The translations under genes were made by a program, and so were the position numbers. This document shows, piece by piece, positions 1-6,204 of a DNA stretch of 7,126 nt. Position 1 is the first letter of the stretch, and each line of letters begins with the position of its first letter. This DNA is from Planctomycetota bacterium. GTDB taxonomy: Bacteria > Planctomycetota > GCA-002687715 > DRQF01. The DNA is taken from positions 1 to 7,126 of the forward strand of contig WFTN01000082.1 of NCBI GenBank assembly GCA_015485455.1, written 5' to 3'. Below the pieces are notes generated by a model. That model saw only the letters and a list, made by a program, of their open reading frames with translations. It did not search any database and was not told the origin of the DNA.

Positions 1-467
1 GTGAGCACACCGTCGATGGCGCTTATCCCAGAATTCAGGGCGGCATCAATGTTTTTGCGGTCGAGAGGGTTGGGGGCAGCGCGAAAGACCGGGGTGGGTA
101 TACCTTTGGGCAGTTTTGGCCCTCCGTCAAGAGGATTGCCCAAGGCGTCAACAACGCGTCCCAGCATGGCGTTGCTACAAGAAATATTGAGCTTTTCCCG
201 CAGGGGGTGGACGGTACTTCCTGGCGAAAGGTCAATGGGCTCTTCGATTGGCATCAGAATCGACGTGCCGTCGCGGAAGCCGATGGTCTCCGCAAGCATG
301 GATTTCTTGTCGTGCAAGCTTTCTACCCGGCAGAGTTCTCCCAAACCAACGTGGAGACCGCGGCATTCAATGGTGAGGCCAACGACGCGCGTGACCTTGC
401 CGACATACTGCCCAACAGAGGTAGTCCTGATGCTCTTGAGGTAGCTCTCAGCTTCAAGAAGAGGCAT
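1..467 (-). CDS. fliI: FliI, flagellar type III export ATPase (N-terminal part, runs off left edge)
   Basis: FliI is the cytoplasmic ATPase of the flagellar type III export apparatus, related to the F1 beta subunit; it works with FliH and FliJ to deliver rod, hook and filament subunits to the export gate. About 155 residues are present. Residues 1-100 form the N-terminal beta-barrel region. The family signature GRVVDALGNPLDG lies at residues 103-115, and the segment around 137-155 (DRKNIDAALNSGISAIDGVL) leads towards the Walker A loop, which lies outside the window. The ATG at 465-467 is the chosen start: an in-frame TGA lies about 12 codons upstream, no other usual start codon lies between, and GAGGAG precedes it. 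It overlaps the end of fliH by 14 bp, which suggests translational coupling. The identification rests on the family signature and the fliF-G-H-I order; a virulence-type secretion ATPase is unlikely in this context. Confidence 0.95.
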   Translation of the reverse strand, partial: MPLLEAESYLKSIRTTSVGQYVGKVTRVVGLTIECRGLHVGLGELCRVESLHDKKSMLAETIGFRDGTSILMPIEEPIDLSPGSTVHPLREKLNISCSNAMLGRVVDALGNPLDGGPKLPKGIPTPVFRAAPNPLDRKNIDAALNSGISAIDGVL

Positions 468-1086
468 GATGGCTCTCCTCGATGAGGGTTTTGCTCAGTT
501 GCTCCAAACGCTCATTCATGTCGGCATAGTATTCCGTGTCGCCACCAACGAGATGGGGAGAACCTTTGGGGATCATCGCATCCGCCACAACATCAATGCC
601 ATCCAAGGTGATGCCCGTGTTTTCAGCACCTTCGAGGATCGCTTGATGGTCATGGGGGTTGAGCTTCAGAGTGAGGCCATTCGACCGAGTACCGTTGTCG
701 ACCTCGTCCAGTAGAGCACCTACTATAGCTAGGACATCGTAACGGCCTTCATCGACGAGGGTGCAAGTCAATTTTTCCACCACACCCACCGCCAATTTGA
801 CAGCGAAACTCTCGATCTTTTTTCGATCTGTGACCATGGCTTCCTTGATTTGCTCCGCTTGCCCCCGGACTAATTCCAAGATTTCCTTGAGTGTCCCGCT
901 GTACTTCGCTCGTTCTACAGAAACACCTCGCTCATAGGCGCGACGTTGTATTTCCTTCATGTTGAATCGATTACCCTGTTCCTCCGGTGGGGAACCGGCG
1001 TCCTGGGCTGCCACGATGAAATTCGAAGGTGCCTGGCTAAACTTAATGACGTTATTCGACAAGCTCTGCACCTCCACCACCGACAT
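454..1086 (-). CDS. fliH: FliH, flagellar export ATPase stator/regulator
   Basis: FliH forms the peripheral stalk of the export ATPase complex, binding FliI and linking it to the C-ring and export gate. The product is 210 residues from the ATG used here, or 202 from a TTG at 1060-1062. The middle (about 60-110) is charged and predicted helical. The C-terminal domain shows the FliH/YscL/V-ATPase E-like pattern: LTLKLNPHDH at 138-147, then a segment ending IDVVADAMIPKG at 164-175, matching the family's 'hP.D ... D..i..G' arrangement. The GxxxG repeats typical of many FliH proteins and any tryptophan are absent, so the N-terminus is divergent. Placement between fliG and fliI supports the call strongly. 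The start is uncertain: the ATG overlaps fliG by 35 bp with only a weak ribosome binding site, while the TTG gives an 11 bp overlap, a strong GGAGGT, and an N-terminus MSNNVIKF that looks like other FliH proteins. Confidence 0.88.
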   Translation of the reverse strand: MSVVEVQSLSNNVIKFSQAPSNFIVAAQDAGSPPEEQGNRFNMKEIQRRAYERGVSVERAKYSGTLKEILELVRGQAEQIKEAMVTDRKKIESFAVKLAVGVVEKLTCTLVDEGRYDVLAIVGALLDEVDNGTRSNGLTLKLNPHDHQAILEGAENTGITLDGIDVVADAMIPKGSPHLVGGDTEYYADMNERLEQLSKTLIEESHHASS

Positions 1087-2065
1087 TGATCGTCAGCTCG
1101 CCACTTTCGATTAGACCCCGGATCGTCGTCATGATCTCTTTCTGAGCTTCTTGAACTTCCGTCAAGGGAACCGCTCCCAAAAGTTCCTTCTCTTCGATGA
1201 TCATGTCCTTCGTTCTCTGAGAAACAGCATTGAAGATGGAATCCGACACATCTGCGCTGCAGGACTTCAATGACAAAGCCAGTAGTTTGGTATCGATACC
1301 GCCCAGGATCTTCTGCATCGAGAGCTTGTCCACCAAAGTCAAGTCGCTGAAAGTGAACATGGTTTCGCGGATCTGTTCGACCAGTTCTGGCGTGTCTTCT
1401 TCAATGCGTTCAAGTAAGCCATCGTTTGTTTCGCCGTCAGCTGCATTCAGGATGTCAGCGGCTGTACGAATGCCGGGGTCTGGGCCAGATCCATCTGCAT
1501 CCTGAAAGCGGGGCAACTTGCTTGTCTTCTCGATGAACATGTCAGCAATGTCCCGGAGAACACGTGGGGGAGGTGGTCGCATGGTGGCAATACGCTTGAG
1601 CATGGAGGCTCTTTCTTCAGCTTCCAATTCCCCCAAGACGCCTGCTGCTACCGTGGGGCCGATGTTGGCCAAGACAGCAGCTTGTACTTGGGGATGCTCT
1701 TCGGAAAGTATGCGACTGAGGTCGGCAAATGGCACCCCTTGTAATCCCTTGAATGGTGATTCCACTTGAGCATTCACCCGAACTTCTTCGAGAATTTCAT
1801 GCCCCTTATCCTCGCCGAACTTGGCGATGAATATCTCGTTGAGTGTGTCGTTGACGTTGGCAAACACGCCTCCCGTCGTCATCAGCTTACGAAACTCCTC
1901 GAGCGTGTCTTGCACGGTCTCTTCGTCTGGAGGGGACTGTTCAAAGCGCACCATAGCTTCCCCTACTCGTGACACCTCTTCTGGACGCATCTGTTCGCTC
2001 ATGGGTTTGGCAAAATCTGCACCCAAGACACGAAAGAGGATGGCTACCTTTTCAACACCGTTCAT
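1052..2065 (-). CDS. fliG: FliG, flagellar rotor/switch protein
   Basis: FliG joins the cytoplasmic face of the FliF MS-ring to FliM/FliN and carries the charged helix that meets the MotA stator to generate torque. The product is 337 residues, normal for the family (about 330-345). The N-terminal FliF-binding domain covers about 1-100, the middle domain contains the EHPQ motif at 123-126, and the C-terminal domain begins near MFTF at 236-239 and ends in the family-typical glycine-rich tail GGGGAELVE. Against remembered Escherichia coli FliG, motor residues K264 and R281 align with K267 and R284, and D288/D289 with E291/E292 (charge kept), but R297 aligns with P300. A run of four prolines at 164-167 and a Gly/Pro/Asp-rich stretch near 186-199 in the linker to the C-terminal domain are unusual. 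It starts with ATG in a 4 bp ATGA overlap with fliF, with AGGAG 7 nt upstream, so it is probably coupled to fliF. Confidence 0.97.
   Translation of the reverse strand: MNGVEKVAILFRVLGADFAKPMSEQMRPEEVSRVGEAMVRFEQSPPDEETVQDTLEEFRKLMTTGGVFANVNDTLNEIFIAKFGEDKGHEILEEVRVNAQVESPFKGLQGVPFADLSRILSEEHPQVQAAVLANIGPTVAAGVLGELEAEERASMLKRIATMRPPPPRVLRDIADMFIEKTSKLPRFQDADGSGPDPGIRTAADILNAADGETNDGLLERIEEDTPELVEQIRETMFTFSDLTLVDKLSMQKILGGIDTKLLALSLKSCSADVSDSIFNAVSQRTKDMIIEEKELLGAVPLTEVQEAQKEIMTTIRGLIESGELTINVGGGGAELVE
1070..1075 (-). promoter_or_regulatory. Strong ribosome binding site for a TTG start of fliH, inside the fliG 3' end
   Basis: The minus strand reads GGAGGT, 7 nt upstream of a TTG at 1060-1062 that is in frame with fliH. 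The same bases encode glycines of the GGGG tail of FliG. By contrast the ATG at 1084-1086 has only a weak GAG about 10 nt upstream. This makes the TTG a credible true start of fliH, but the site could be a by-product of glycine codons. Confidence 0.5.
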
Positions 2066-3564
2066 TCGGAAGCTCCTGAGCCCTCATAGAGCCATTTCCT
2101 GAGTGATCTGCCAGCCAAATCTGCGTCGCTGCTTGCAGTCTCCAGAACACTTTCTTCTAAGGTAAGAGGGGCTACTGGCTCTTCTCTGTTTTCTTCTTCC
2201 ATAGAAGTCTCCAGGACCGCCCGCAAGTCTGCTTGGGCTTTTTTGATGGTCTTCAGAGCAAAGAAAATGAATGCCAAACCGAGCAAGACATAGGACGTCT
2301 TTTCGACGTAGAACATCACCGTCTCTTTTGTCTCTTGGGAGACGACTTCGTCTGGCTTCTCGATGGGGACAATCTCTGGCATTTTTGCCACCGTGACTTC
2401 AATGATGTCGCCTCGTTCTGGATCGATGCCAATGGCGGCAGATACGGTCCTTTCCAATTCTGCTTTCACAGACCGCAAGGACTCGTCAATGAAGACACTC
2501 GCAGTCATGCGCACGACCTTGCCGCCCAAGTCGACTGTGCTGGTCTGTTTGTAGCCATAGTCGTTCTTTTCTGTCTTAGTGGAGTCTTTGGAGAGGGCGG
2601 CTTTGCTGGATTTGCCGTCCTTTTGCAGGTTGGCATTTCCTGGCTTGCCACCATTGGCTGAACCTCCAGCCGGTTTCGAACTTTCCGTTGTCGACTTCTC
2701 CCGGACGATCTTGCCAGCAGTGTCGAACTTCTTTTCGGTTACATTGGATCGGGTCCAATCCAAACTGAAATTGACCGCGACTTGAACCTTGTTGCGGCCG
2801 TAGACTCGATCGAGGAGGCTTTGAGCCGCCATCTGAGTGGTCTTCTCCAATTGCTTCTTGTGAGCCAAACGAGATTCTTGACCCAGGGCGTTCTCATCCG
2901 TACTTGGTGCCTTCAGAACCCACCCTTCACTGTTGGAGATGGCAACAGCGTCAGCAGAAAGAGATTCCACACCACTTGATACCATATAGGCGATGGTTCG
3001 AATTTGTTCTTTGCTCAACTCACCCTTTGTCTTGACGGTCACCATGGCTTTTGCCTTTTCGTTGCCACGGTCGAAGAAAACGCGCTTCTTTGCGGTGATG
3101 GTCACCGTCGCCCATTCGATGTACCCCAAGGACTGAATCGACTTGGCCAAACGTTTCTGTGTCTTAAGGTTGCGGGCATGAATGCGAGCTTCTCGACTCA
3201 TGCCACCTCCAGCAAACATGCTGTCATCTTCGCCATCTGTGCCTTTGTCTGGCAAGGTGCCAGATTGGTAGAGGGTGGAACGTGCCATCTCATAATCATC
3301 GCTTTTCACATGAATGGCCGAGCCTGCAACAATTTTGTAATCCATGATGCCAATGTCTTCCAATTGGCTGATGATGCCGCTGATGTCCTTGGGTGCAACT
3401 TTGGTAATGAGCTGCTTATAATCTGGGTTGCCTCCTAAGAGCGCGGCTCCCAAAATCGCGGCGAAAACCATCATAGTGACGCCAGCGGCAGCCACCTTCT
3501 GCCCAGACCCCAGGTTAGCCCAGACGTTCTTGACTTGTCTTAAGATGTCGTTTGCTTCTGCCAT
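2062..3564 (-). CDS. fliF: FliF, flagellar MS-ring protein
   Basis: FliF is the inner-membrane protein that multimerises into the MS-ring, the base on which the rod, C-ring and export gate are built. The product is 500 residues, a little shorter than the usual 520-570. Transmembrane segment 1 lies at about 24-44 and segment 2 at about 422-438. Between them are the periplasmic ring-building motifs: RBM1 about 48-110, RBM2 about 125-218 (with the VTITAKKRVFF and EGWVLKAP segments), and RBM3 about 225-400, split by a low-complexity Ser/Lys/Gly/Asn-rich beta-collar insertion at about 290-335. The cytoplasmic tail ends in DLAGRSLRKWLYEG (482-495), the conserved FliG-binding motif. The ATG at 3562-3564 has only a weak purine-rich ribosome binding site (GAGA about 7 nt upstream), unlike its neighbours. 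It is separated from fliE by 56 bp and overlaps fliG by 4 bp. Confidence 0.96.
   Translation of the reverse strand: MAEANDILRQVKNVWANLGSGQKVAAAGVTMMVFAAILGAALLGGNPDYKQLITKVAPKDISGIISQLEDIGIMDYKIVAGSAIHVKSDDYEMARSTLYQSGTLPDKGTDGEDDSMFAGGGMSREARIHARNLKTQKRLAKSIQSLGYIEWATVTITAKKRVFFDRGNEKAKAMVTVKTKGELSKEQIRTIAYMVSSGVESLSADAVAISNSEGWVLKAPSTDENALGQESRLAHKKQLEKTTQMAAQSLLDRVYGRNKVQVAVNFSLDWTRSNVTEKKFDTAGKIVREKSTTESSKPAGGSANGGKPGNANLQKDGKSSKAALSKDSTKTEKNDYGYKQTSTVDLGGKVVRMTASVFIDESLRSVKAELERTVSAAIGIDPERGDIIEVTVAKMPEIVPIEKPDEVVSQETKETVMFYVEKTSYVLLGLAFIFFALKTIKKAQADLRAVLETSMEEENREEPVAPLTLEESVLETASSDADLAGRSLRKWLYEGSGASE
2073..2077 (-). promoter_or_regulatory. Ribosome binding site for fliG within the 3' end of fliF
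   Basis: The minus strand reads AGGAG 7 nt before the fliG ATG at 2063-2065. It lies in the last codons of fliF and fixes the fliG start at the ATGA overlap. Confidence 0.75.
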
Positions 3565-3597
3565 GGTGTTTCTCTGTCTTGCTGTTTGTCAGATCTC

Positions 3598-3613
3598 TTG
3601 AGTCGGACCTCAA
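3598..3613 (-). repeat. Small inverted repeat in the fliE-fliF gap
   Basis: On the minus strand TTGAG and CTCAA flank a 6-base loop (GTCCGA), just after the fliE stop codon and about 33 nt before the fliF start. An imperfect extension (AGAT with ATCT) is possible with a bulge. No run of T follows, so this is not a rho-independent terminator. It could be an mRNA stability or translation element, or chance. Confidence 0.3.
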
Positions 3614-3620
3614 TCTAGAA

Positions 3621-3947
3621 TCAGACCTGCATTCTCATGACTTCCTTGTAAGCCTCGACCAACTTGTTTCTCACCTCGACCATCATCTTGAAGCTGACGT
3701 CAGCCTTCGACATGGCAAGCATGACTTCGTGAACGTTATCGGTGTCACCACGAATGAGCTTTGAAAGCGACTCATCGGCGGAGTTCTGCATCTCGTTGGT
3801 TTCTTTGAGATAACCATTGAGAACATTCTTGAAGGAGGCACCACCGTCAACACTCTGATCCTTGGATTGAGTCTTTGCTGTGGCCCCGATGGACTTAAAT
3901 TCGGCAGCAATCTTCTGGGCCGCCGCTTCAACGTTGAAATTGCTCAT
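3621..3947 (-). CDS. fliE: FliE, flagellar basal body rod/MS-ring adaptor
   Basis: FliE is a small protein exported early by the flagellar type III system that joins the MS-ring/export gate to the proximal rod; it is needed for export of later substrates. The product is 108 residues, the usual size. The N-terminal half is variable and low in hydrophobic residues, as expected of an export substrate with no cleaved signal peptide. The C-terminal half carries the family signature: DNVHEVMLAMSKADVSF (70-86) followed by VRNKLVEAYKEVMRMQV (92-108). The start is ATG with a strong GGAGGG 5 nt upstream, located in the last codons of flgC; only 1 bp lies between the flgC stop and this start, so coupling to flgC is likely. 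A 56 bp gap, the widest in the structural part of the operon, follows before fliF. Confidence 0.96.
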   Translation of the reverse strand: MSNFNVEAAAQKIAAEFKSIGATAKTQSKDQSVDGGASFKNVLNGYLKETNEMQNSADESLSKLIRGDTDNVHEVMLAMSKADVSFKMMVEVRNKLVEAYKEVMRMQV

Positions 3948-3948
3948 C

Positions 3949-4386
3949 TTATCCCTCCAAGAGCGAAACAGCCTGGCGCATCATGTCGCGGTAAAGGCTG
4001 ATTGCTTTTAAATTGGCTTCATAGCTTCTGGATGCAGTCATGAGGTCGACCATTTCGAAGGCCATGTTGACATTGGGGTAGCTCACCATGCCAGTTTCTT
4101 TGTCGGCCATGGGGTGTCCTGGGTCATAAACGTCGTTCATCGGAGTCTCAAAGTCTCTGTCTGTACTCTTGACTCGAACGCCGCCGATGGTCCCTTCAGT
4201 TGCACCTGAGGACTCGGCTAAAATTGTTTCGAAAACCACATCCTTGCGCCGATAGGCTCCACCGTCTTTGGTGGCGACGACGTTGGCATTGGCGATGTTT
4301 TCGGCGATGACGTCGAGCCGTTTGCGCTCCGCCGCCATGCCGGTGCTTGAAATGCTCATGCCTTTGAACAGATTGTCGAGGTTCAT
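3949..4386 (-). CDS. flgC: FlgC, flagellar proximal rod protein
   Basis: FlgC is a proximal rod subunit, exported through the flagellar type III apparatus and assembled with FlgB and FlgF in the periplasm. The product is 145 residues, within the family range (about 135-150). The N-terminal rod/hook signature covers residues 11-35 (S-S-T-G-M-A-A-E-R-K-R-L-D-V-I-A-E-N-I-A region) followed by GGAYRRKDVVFE (42-53). The central segment has VYDPGHPMAD (86-95), and the C-terminal rod domain runs PNVNMAFEMVDLMTASRSYE (104-123). These are the diagnostic blocks of FlgC rather than FlgB, FlgF or FlgG. A small oddity is NANVV where most family members have NANT in the signature. The ATG has AGGAG 6 nt upstream. 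It follows flgB after 37 bp and precedes fliE by 1 bp. Confidence 0.96.
   Translation of the reverse strand: MNLDNLFKGMSISSTGMAAERKRLDVIAENIANANVVATKDGGAYRRKDVVFETILAESSGATEGTIGGVRVKSTDRDFETPMNDVYDPGHPMADKETGMVSYPNVNMAFEMVDLMTASRSYEANLKAISLYRDMMRQAVSLLEG
3953..3958 (-). promoter_or_regulatory. Ribosome binding site for fliE within the 3' end of flgC
   Basis: The minus strand reads GGAGGG 5 nt before the fliE ATG. The same bases are the last two codons of flgC (Glu-Gly), directly before its TAA stop. Confidence 0.8.
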
Positions 4387-4392
4387 AGTACT

Positions 4393-4397
4393 CTCCT
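4393..4397 (-). promoter_or_regulatory. Ribosome binding site for flgC
   Basis: The minus strand reads AGGAG within a purine-rich GAGAGGAGAG tract, 6 nt before the flgC ATG at 4384-4386, in the 37 bp flgB-flgC gap. Confidence 0.75.
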
Positions 4398-4423
4398 CTC
4401 GGTGGAACTCATTTCATTCCCAC

Positions 4424-4783
4424 CTATCTCGTTGCGCTGATCGCGTGTTGAATGTTCTTCATTTCGTGTTTCAACATCTGGGCGTAGATATTGAACATCA
4501 TTTGGTTCTTCTGCATGATGTTGTATTCGTTCTCTAAATGAACGCTGTTGCCATCAGCCTTGACCGGCGCATTCGAATCCGCAACAACAGATTCGGTGTC
4601 AAGAGCTGCCGAAGGGCCTTGGGATGTGAGCGCATCTCGAAAGGAATCTTCGAAGCGCAGCTCCTTAGCCTTATAATTCGGTGTGTTGATATTCGCGATG
4701 TTGGCTGCATGGATAGCGTGGCGTTTCGTGCTCATGGTCATGAGCTTGGCCATCAGATCCAAATTTTCGTCGACAACTTTCAT
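4424..4783 (-). CDS. flgB: FlgB, flagellar proximal rod protein
   Basis: FlgB is the rod subunit closest to the MS-ring, exported by the flagellar type III system. From the chosen start the product is 119 residues, close to the usual 120-140. The N-terminal rod signature ANIANINTPNYKAKELRFED lies at 27-46. The C-terminal helix block has DGNSVHLENEY (78-88) followed by an Asn/Met/Gln-rich stretch ending near QHAISATR. The ATG at 4781-4783 is preferred: AAGGAG lies 6 nt upstream and the N-terminus then matches family members. The same frame is open further upstream to a GTG at 4835-4837, but this would add 18 residues (AVCQTLDCERPVSKERE-like) that have no FlgB character. It lies 53 bp after the response regulator gene and 37 bp before flgC, as first structural gene of the cluster. 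Confidence 0.95.
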   Translation of the reverse strand: MKVVDENLDLMAKLMTMSTKRHAIHAANIANINTPNYKAKELRFEDSFRDALTSQGPSAALDTESVVADSNAPVKADGNSVHLENEYNIMQKNQMMFNIYAQMLKHEMKNIQHAISATR

Positions 4784-4836
4784 CTCTCTCTCCTTAGAAA
4801 CTGGTCTCTCACAATCCAGTGTCTGACAAACGGCCA
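4784..4836 (-). other. Regulator-flgB intergenic gap, no recognisable promoter
   Basis: This 53 bp gap is the natural place for a sigma-54 promoter driving the structural genes. I looked on the minus strand for a TGGC...TGC pair with GG and GC 10 nt apart and did not find one. It holds the flgB ribosome binding site and a short inverted repeat (ACTGG/CCAGT, 4800-4820, 11-base loop) with no T run. The structural genes may therefore be read through from upstream. Confidence 0.4.
4790..4795 (-). promoter_or_regulatory. Ribosome binding site that sets the flgB start
   Basis: The minus strand reads AAGGAG followed by 6 purine-rich nt and then the ATG at 4781-4783. This supports a 119-residue FlgB over the longer GTG-initiated reading. 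Confidence 0.8.
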
Positions 4837-6204
4837 CTACAATCTGCAGTCTGCCGGCAGTTCTCCTCGGTCTCGGTAGAGCCGAATCTTGTTTGATAGT
4901 GTCCTTGCGGTAACGCCTAAGATGGCAGCGGCCTCAGTCTTCTTGCCGCCGGTTGCCCGGAGGGTTCCCAGGATCAGATCTCGTTCCATGTCAGCGATGC
5001 TCTGCCCGACTGTGTCCAATGGCCCCGCGGCAACGTGGGTCACGGACTTCCCCAATGGATCAATGCTCACGGATTCACTGGCCGACAGAAGAACGCTGCG
5101 CTGTACGACTTTCGCAAGCTCCCGCACGTTTCCCGGCCAACTGTAGGTCTGCATGTTGCTCATGCTTGCGGAGCTGAAGTGCTTCGCTGGACTGCCGTAT
5201 TCGCGGCTGAATCGATTCAAGAAGTGCATAGCCAGCAAGGGGATATCTTCTGGTCGGCTACGCAGAGAAGGGACCTCTATGGGCAACACATTGAGCCGGT
5301 AAAAGAGATCCTCCCGGAACTGATCGTTAGCAATCATTTCCTCCAGATTTCTGTTTGTTGCACAGACCACGCGGACGTCTACTTTGATTGTCTCTTTGCC
5401 TCCGACCCGCTCAAACTCTCCGCTTTCCAGGACCCGCAGGAGTTTTGCTTGGACCTCTGGTGGGATCTCGCCGATCTCGTCCAAGAACAGAGTGCCCCCA
5501 TTGGCCAGTTCGAAACGGCCTTCCTTGCGGGCGAATGCGCCTGTAAAAGCGCCTCGTTCGTGGCCGAATAATTCGCTGCTAAGGAGACTATCTTGCAATA
5601 CGGCACAATTTGTCCGAATTAAAGGGCCTCCTTGACGGTCACTCATCCCGTGGATGCGCTCGGCGATCACTTCTTTGCCACTGCCGCTCTCGCCGCGGAT
5701 GAGGACAGTCGCTTTGGTTCTGGCGACACGGTCAGCCAGGGATGTGCACTCTGTCCAGAGAGTGCTGGCCCCGACGCAGTCTTTCTCTGTTTTGGTGTCT
5801 TGCTGGATCTGGGCCTTTAAGACTTTGTTCTCTCGCCGCAGTGACTCTCTTTCGGAGAGACGGCCGAGAACAAGATCGATCTGTTCGACGGAAATCGGCT
5901 TCATGATGAAGTCTTCGGCACCGTCGCGCATGGCTTGGACTGCGGTTTCAACGCTGCCGAAGGCTGTCACTAGAATGACAGGGACCTCAGGGTTCGCGCT
6001 TTTGATGGACTCCAACACCTTGAGGCCATCTCCATCTGGCATTCTGAGGTCGGAGATGACCAGGTCAGGATTATGTTCTTCAAACAGAGAACAGGCCTGT
6101 CTCCCCGTGTCGGCTTCGATGACATGATGACCCGCAGCTCTCAAGGCTTCGGCCATGAATTCCCGGGATAGTCCGTCGTCGTCTGCTACCAGTACACTAC
6201 GCAT
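4837..6204 (-). CDS. NtrC-family sigma-54-dependent response regulator, probable flagellar regulator (FlgR/FlrC-like)
   Basis: This is a DNA-binding enhancer-binding protein that, when phosphorylated, remodels sigma-54 RNA polymerase to open promoters. The product is 455 residues, standard for the class. The receiver (1-120) has acidic pocket D9/D10, phosphoacceptor D52 in the DLVISDLRMP segment, T80 and K102. The AAA+ domain (about 143-370) has Walker A GESGSGKE, the sigma-54-contacting GAFTGA loop, Walker B GGTLFLDEIGE, the arginine-finger region REDLFYRLNV, and sensor II WPGNVREL. The C-terminus carries a Fis-type helix-turn-helix (TEAAAILGVTARTLSNKIR). All motifs needed for activity are present. 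The ATG overlaps the stop codon of the kinase gene by 8 bp with a poor ribosome binding site, so translation is probably coupled. Its position directly ahead of flgB indicates control of flagellar genes, by analogy with FlrC/FlgR; the exact targets are inferred. FlbD, FleR or a general AtoC-like regulator are alternative names. Confidence 0.93.
   Translation of the reverse strand: MRSVLVADDDGLSREFMAEALRAAGHHVIEADTGRQACSLFEEHNPDLVISDLRMPDGDGLKVLESIKSANPEVPVILVTAFGSVETAVQAMRDGAEDFIMKPISVEQIDLVLGRLSERESLRRENKVLKAQIQQDTKTEKDCVGASTLWTECTSLADRVARTKATVLIRGESGSGKEVIAERIHGMSDRQGGPLIRTNCAVLQDSLLSSELFGHERGAFTGAFARKEGRFELANGGTLFLDEIGEIPPEVQAKLLRVLESGEFERVGGKETIKVDVRVVCATNRNLEEMIANDQFREDLFYRLNVLPIEVPSLRSRPEDIPLLAMHFLNRFSREYGSPAKHFSSASMSNMQTYSWPGNVRELAKVVQRSVLLSASESVSIDPLGKSVTHVAAGPLDTVGQSIADMERDLILGTLRATGGKKTEAAAILGVTARTLSNKIRLYRDRGELPADCRL

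Noticed and set aside
1..444. Plus-strand open frame of 147 codons
   Set aside because: It is antisense to fliI, whose minus-strand translation carries a clear FliI signature; the plus-strand product is Ser/Arg/Pro-rich with no recognisable domain.
4800..4820. Inverted repeat ACTGG/CCAGT as a terminator or operator between the regulator and flgB
   Set aside because: The stem is only 5 bp with an 11-base loop and no T run; this is easily chance.
4784..4837. Longer flgB start at the GTG at 4835-4837
   Set aside because: The extra 18 residues do not resemble FlgB, and the ATG at 4781-4783 has an ideal AAGGAG at 6 nt spacing.
4850..4864. Possible sigma-54 promoter near the 3' end of the regulator gene (GG and GC 10 nt apart on the minus strand)
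   Set aside because: Only the two dinucleotides match; the TGGCAC and TTGC flanks do not, so it is below what I would call.
5035..5571. Plus-strand open frame of 178 codons
   Set aside because: It lies entirely antisense to the AAA+ domain of the response regulator and shows no domain features or convincing ribosome binding site.
5654..6127. Plus-strand open frame of 157 codons
   Set aside because: It is a shadow of the receiver and AAA+ region on the other strand; its Ser/Arg-rich composition is typical of antisense reading.
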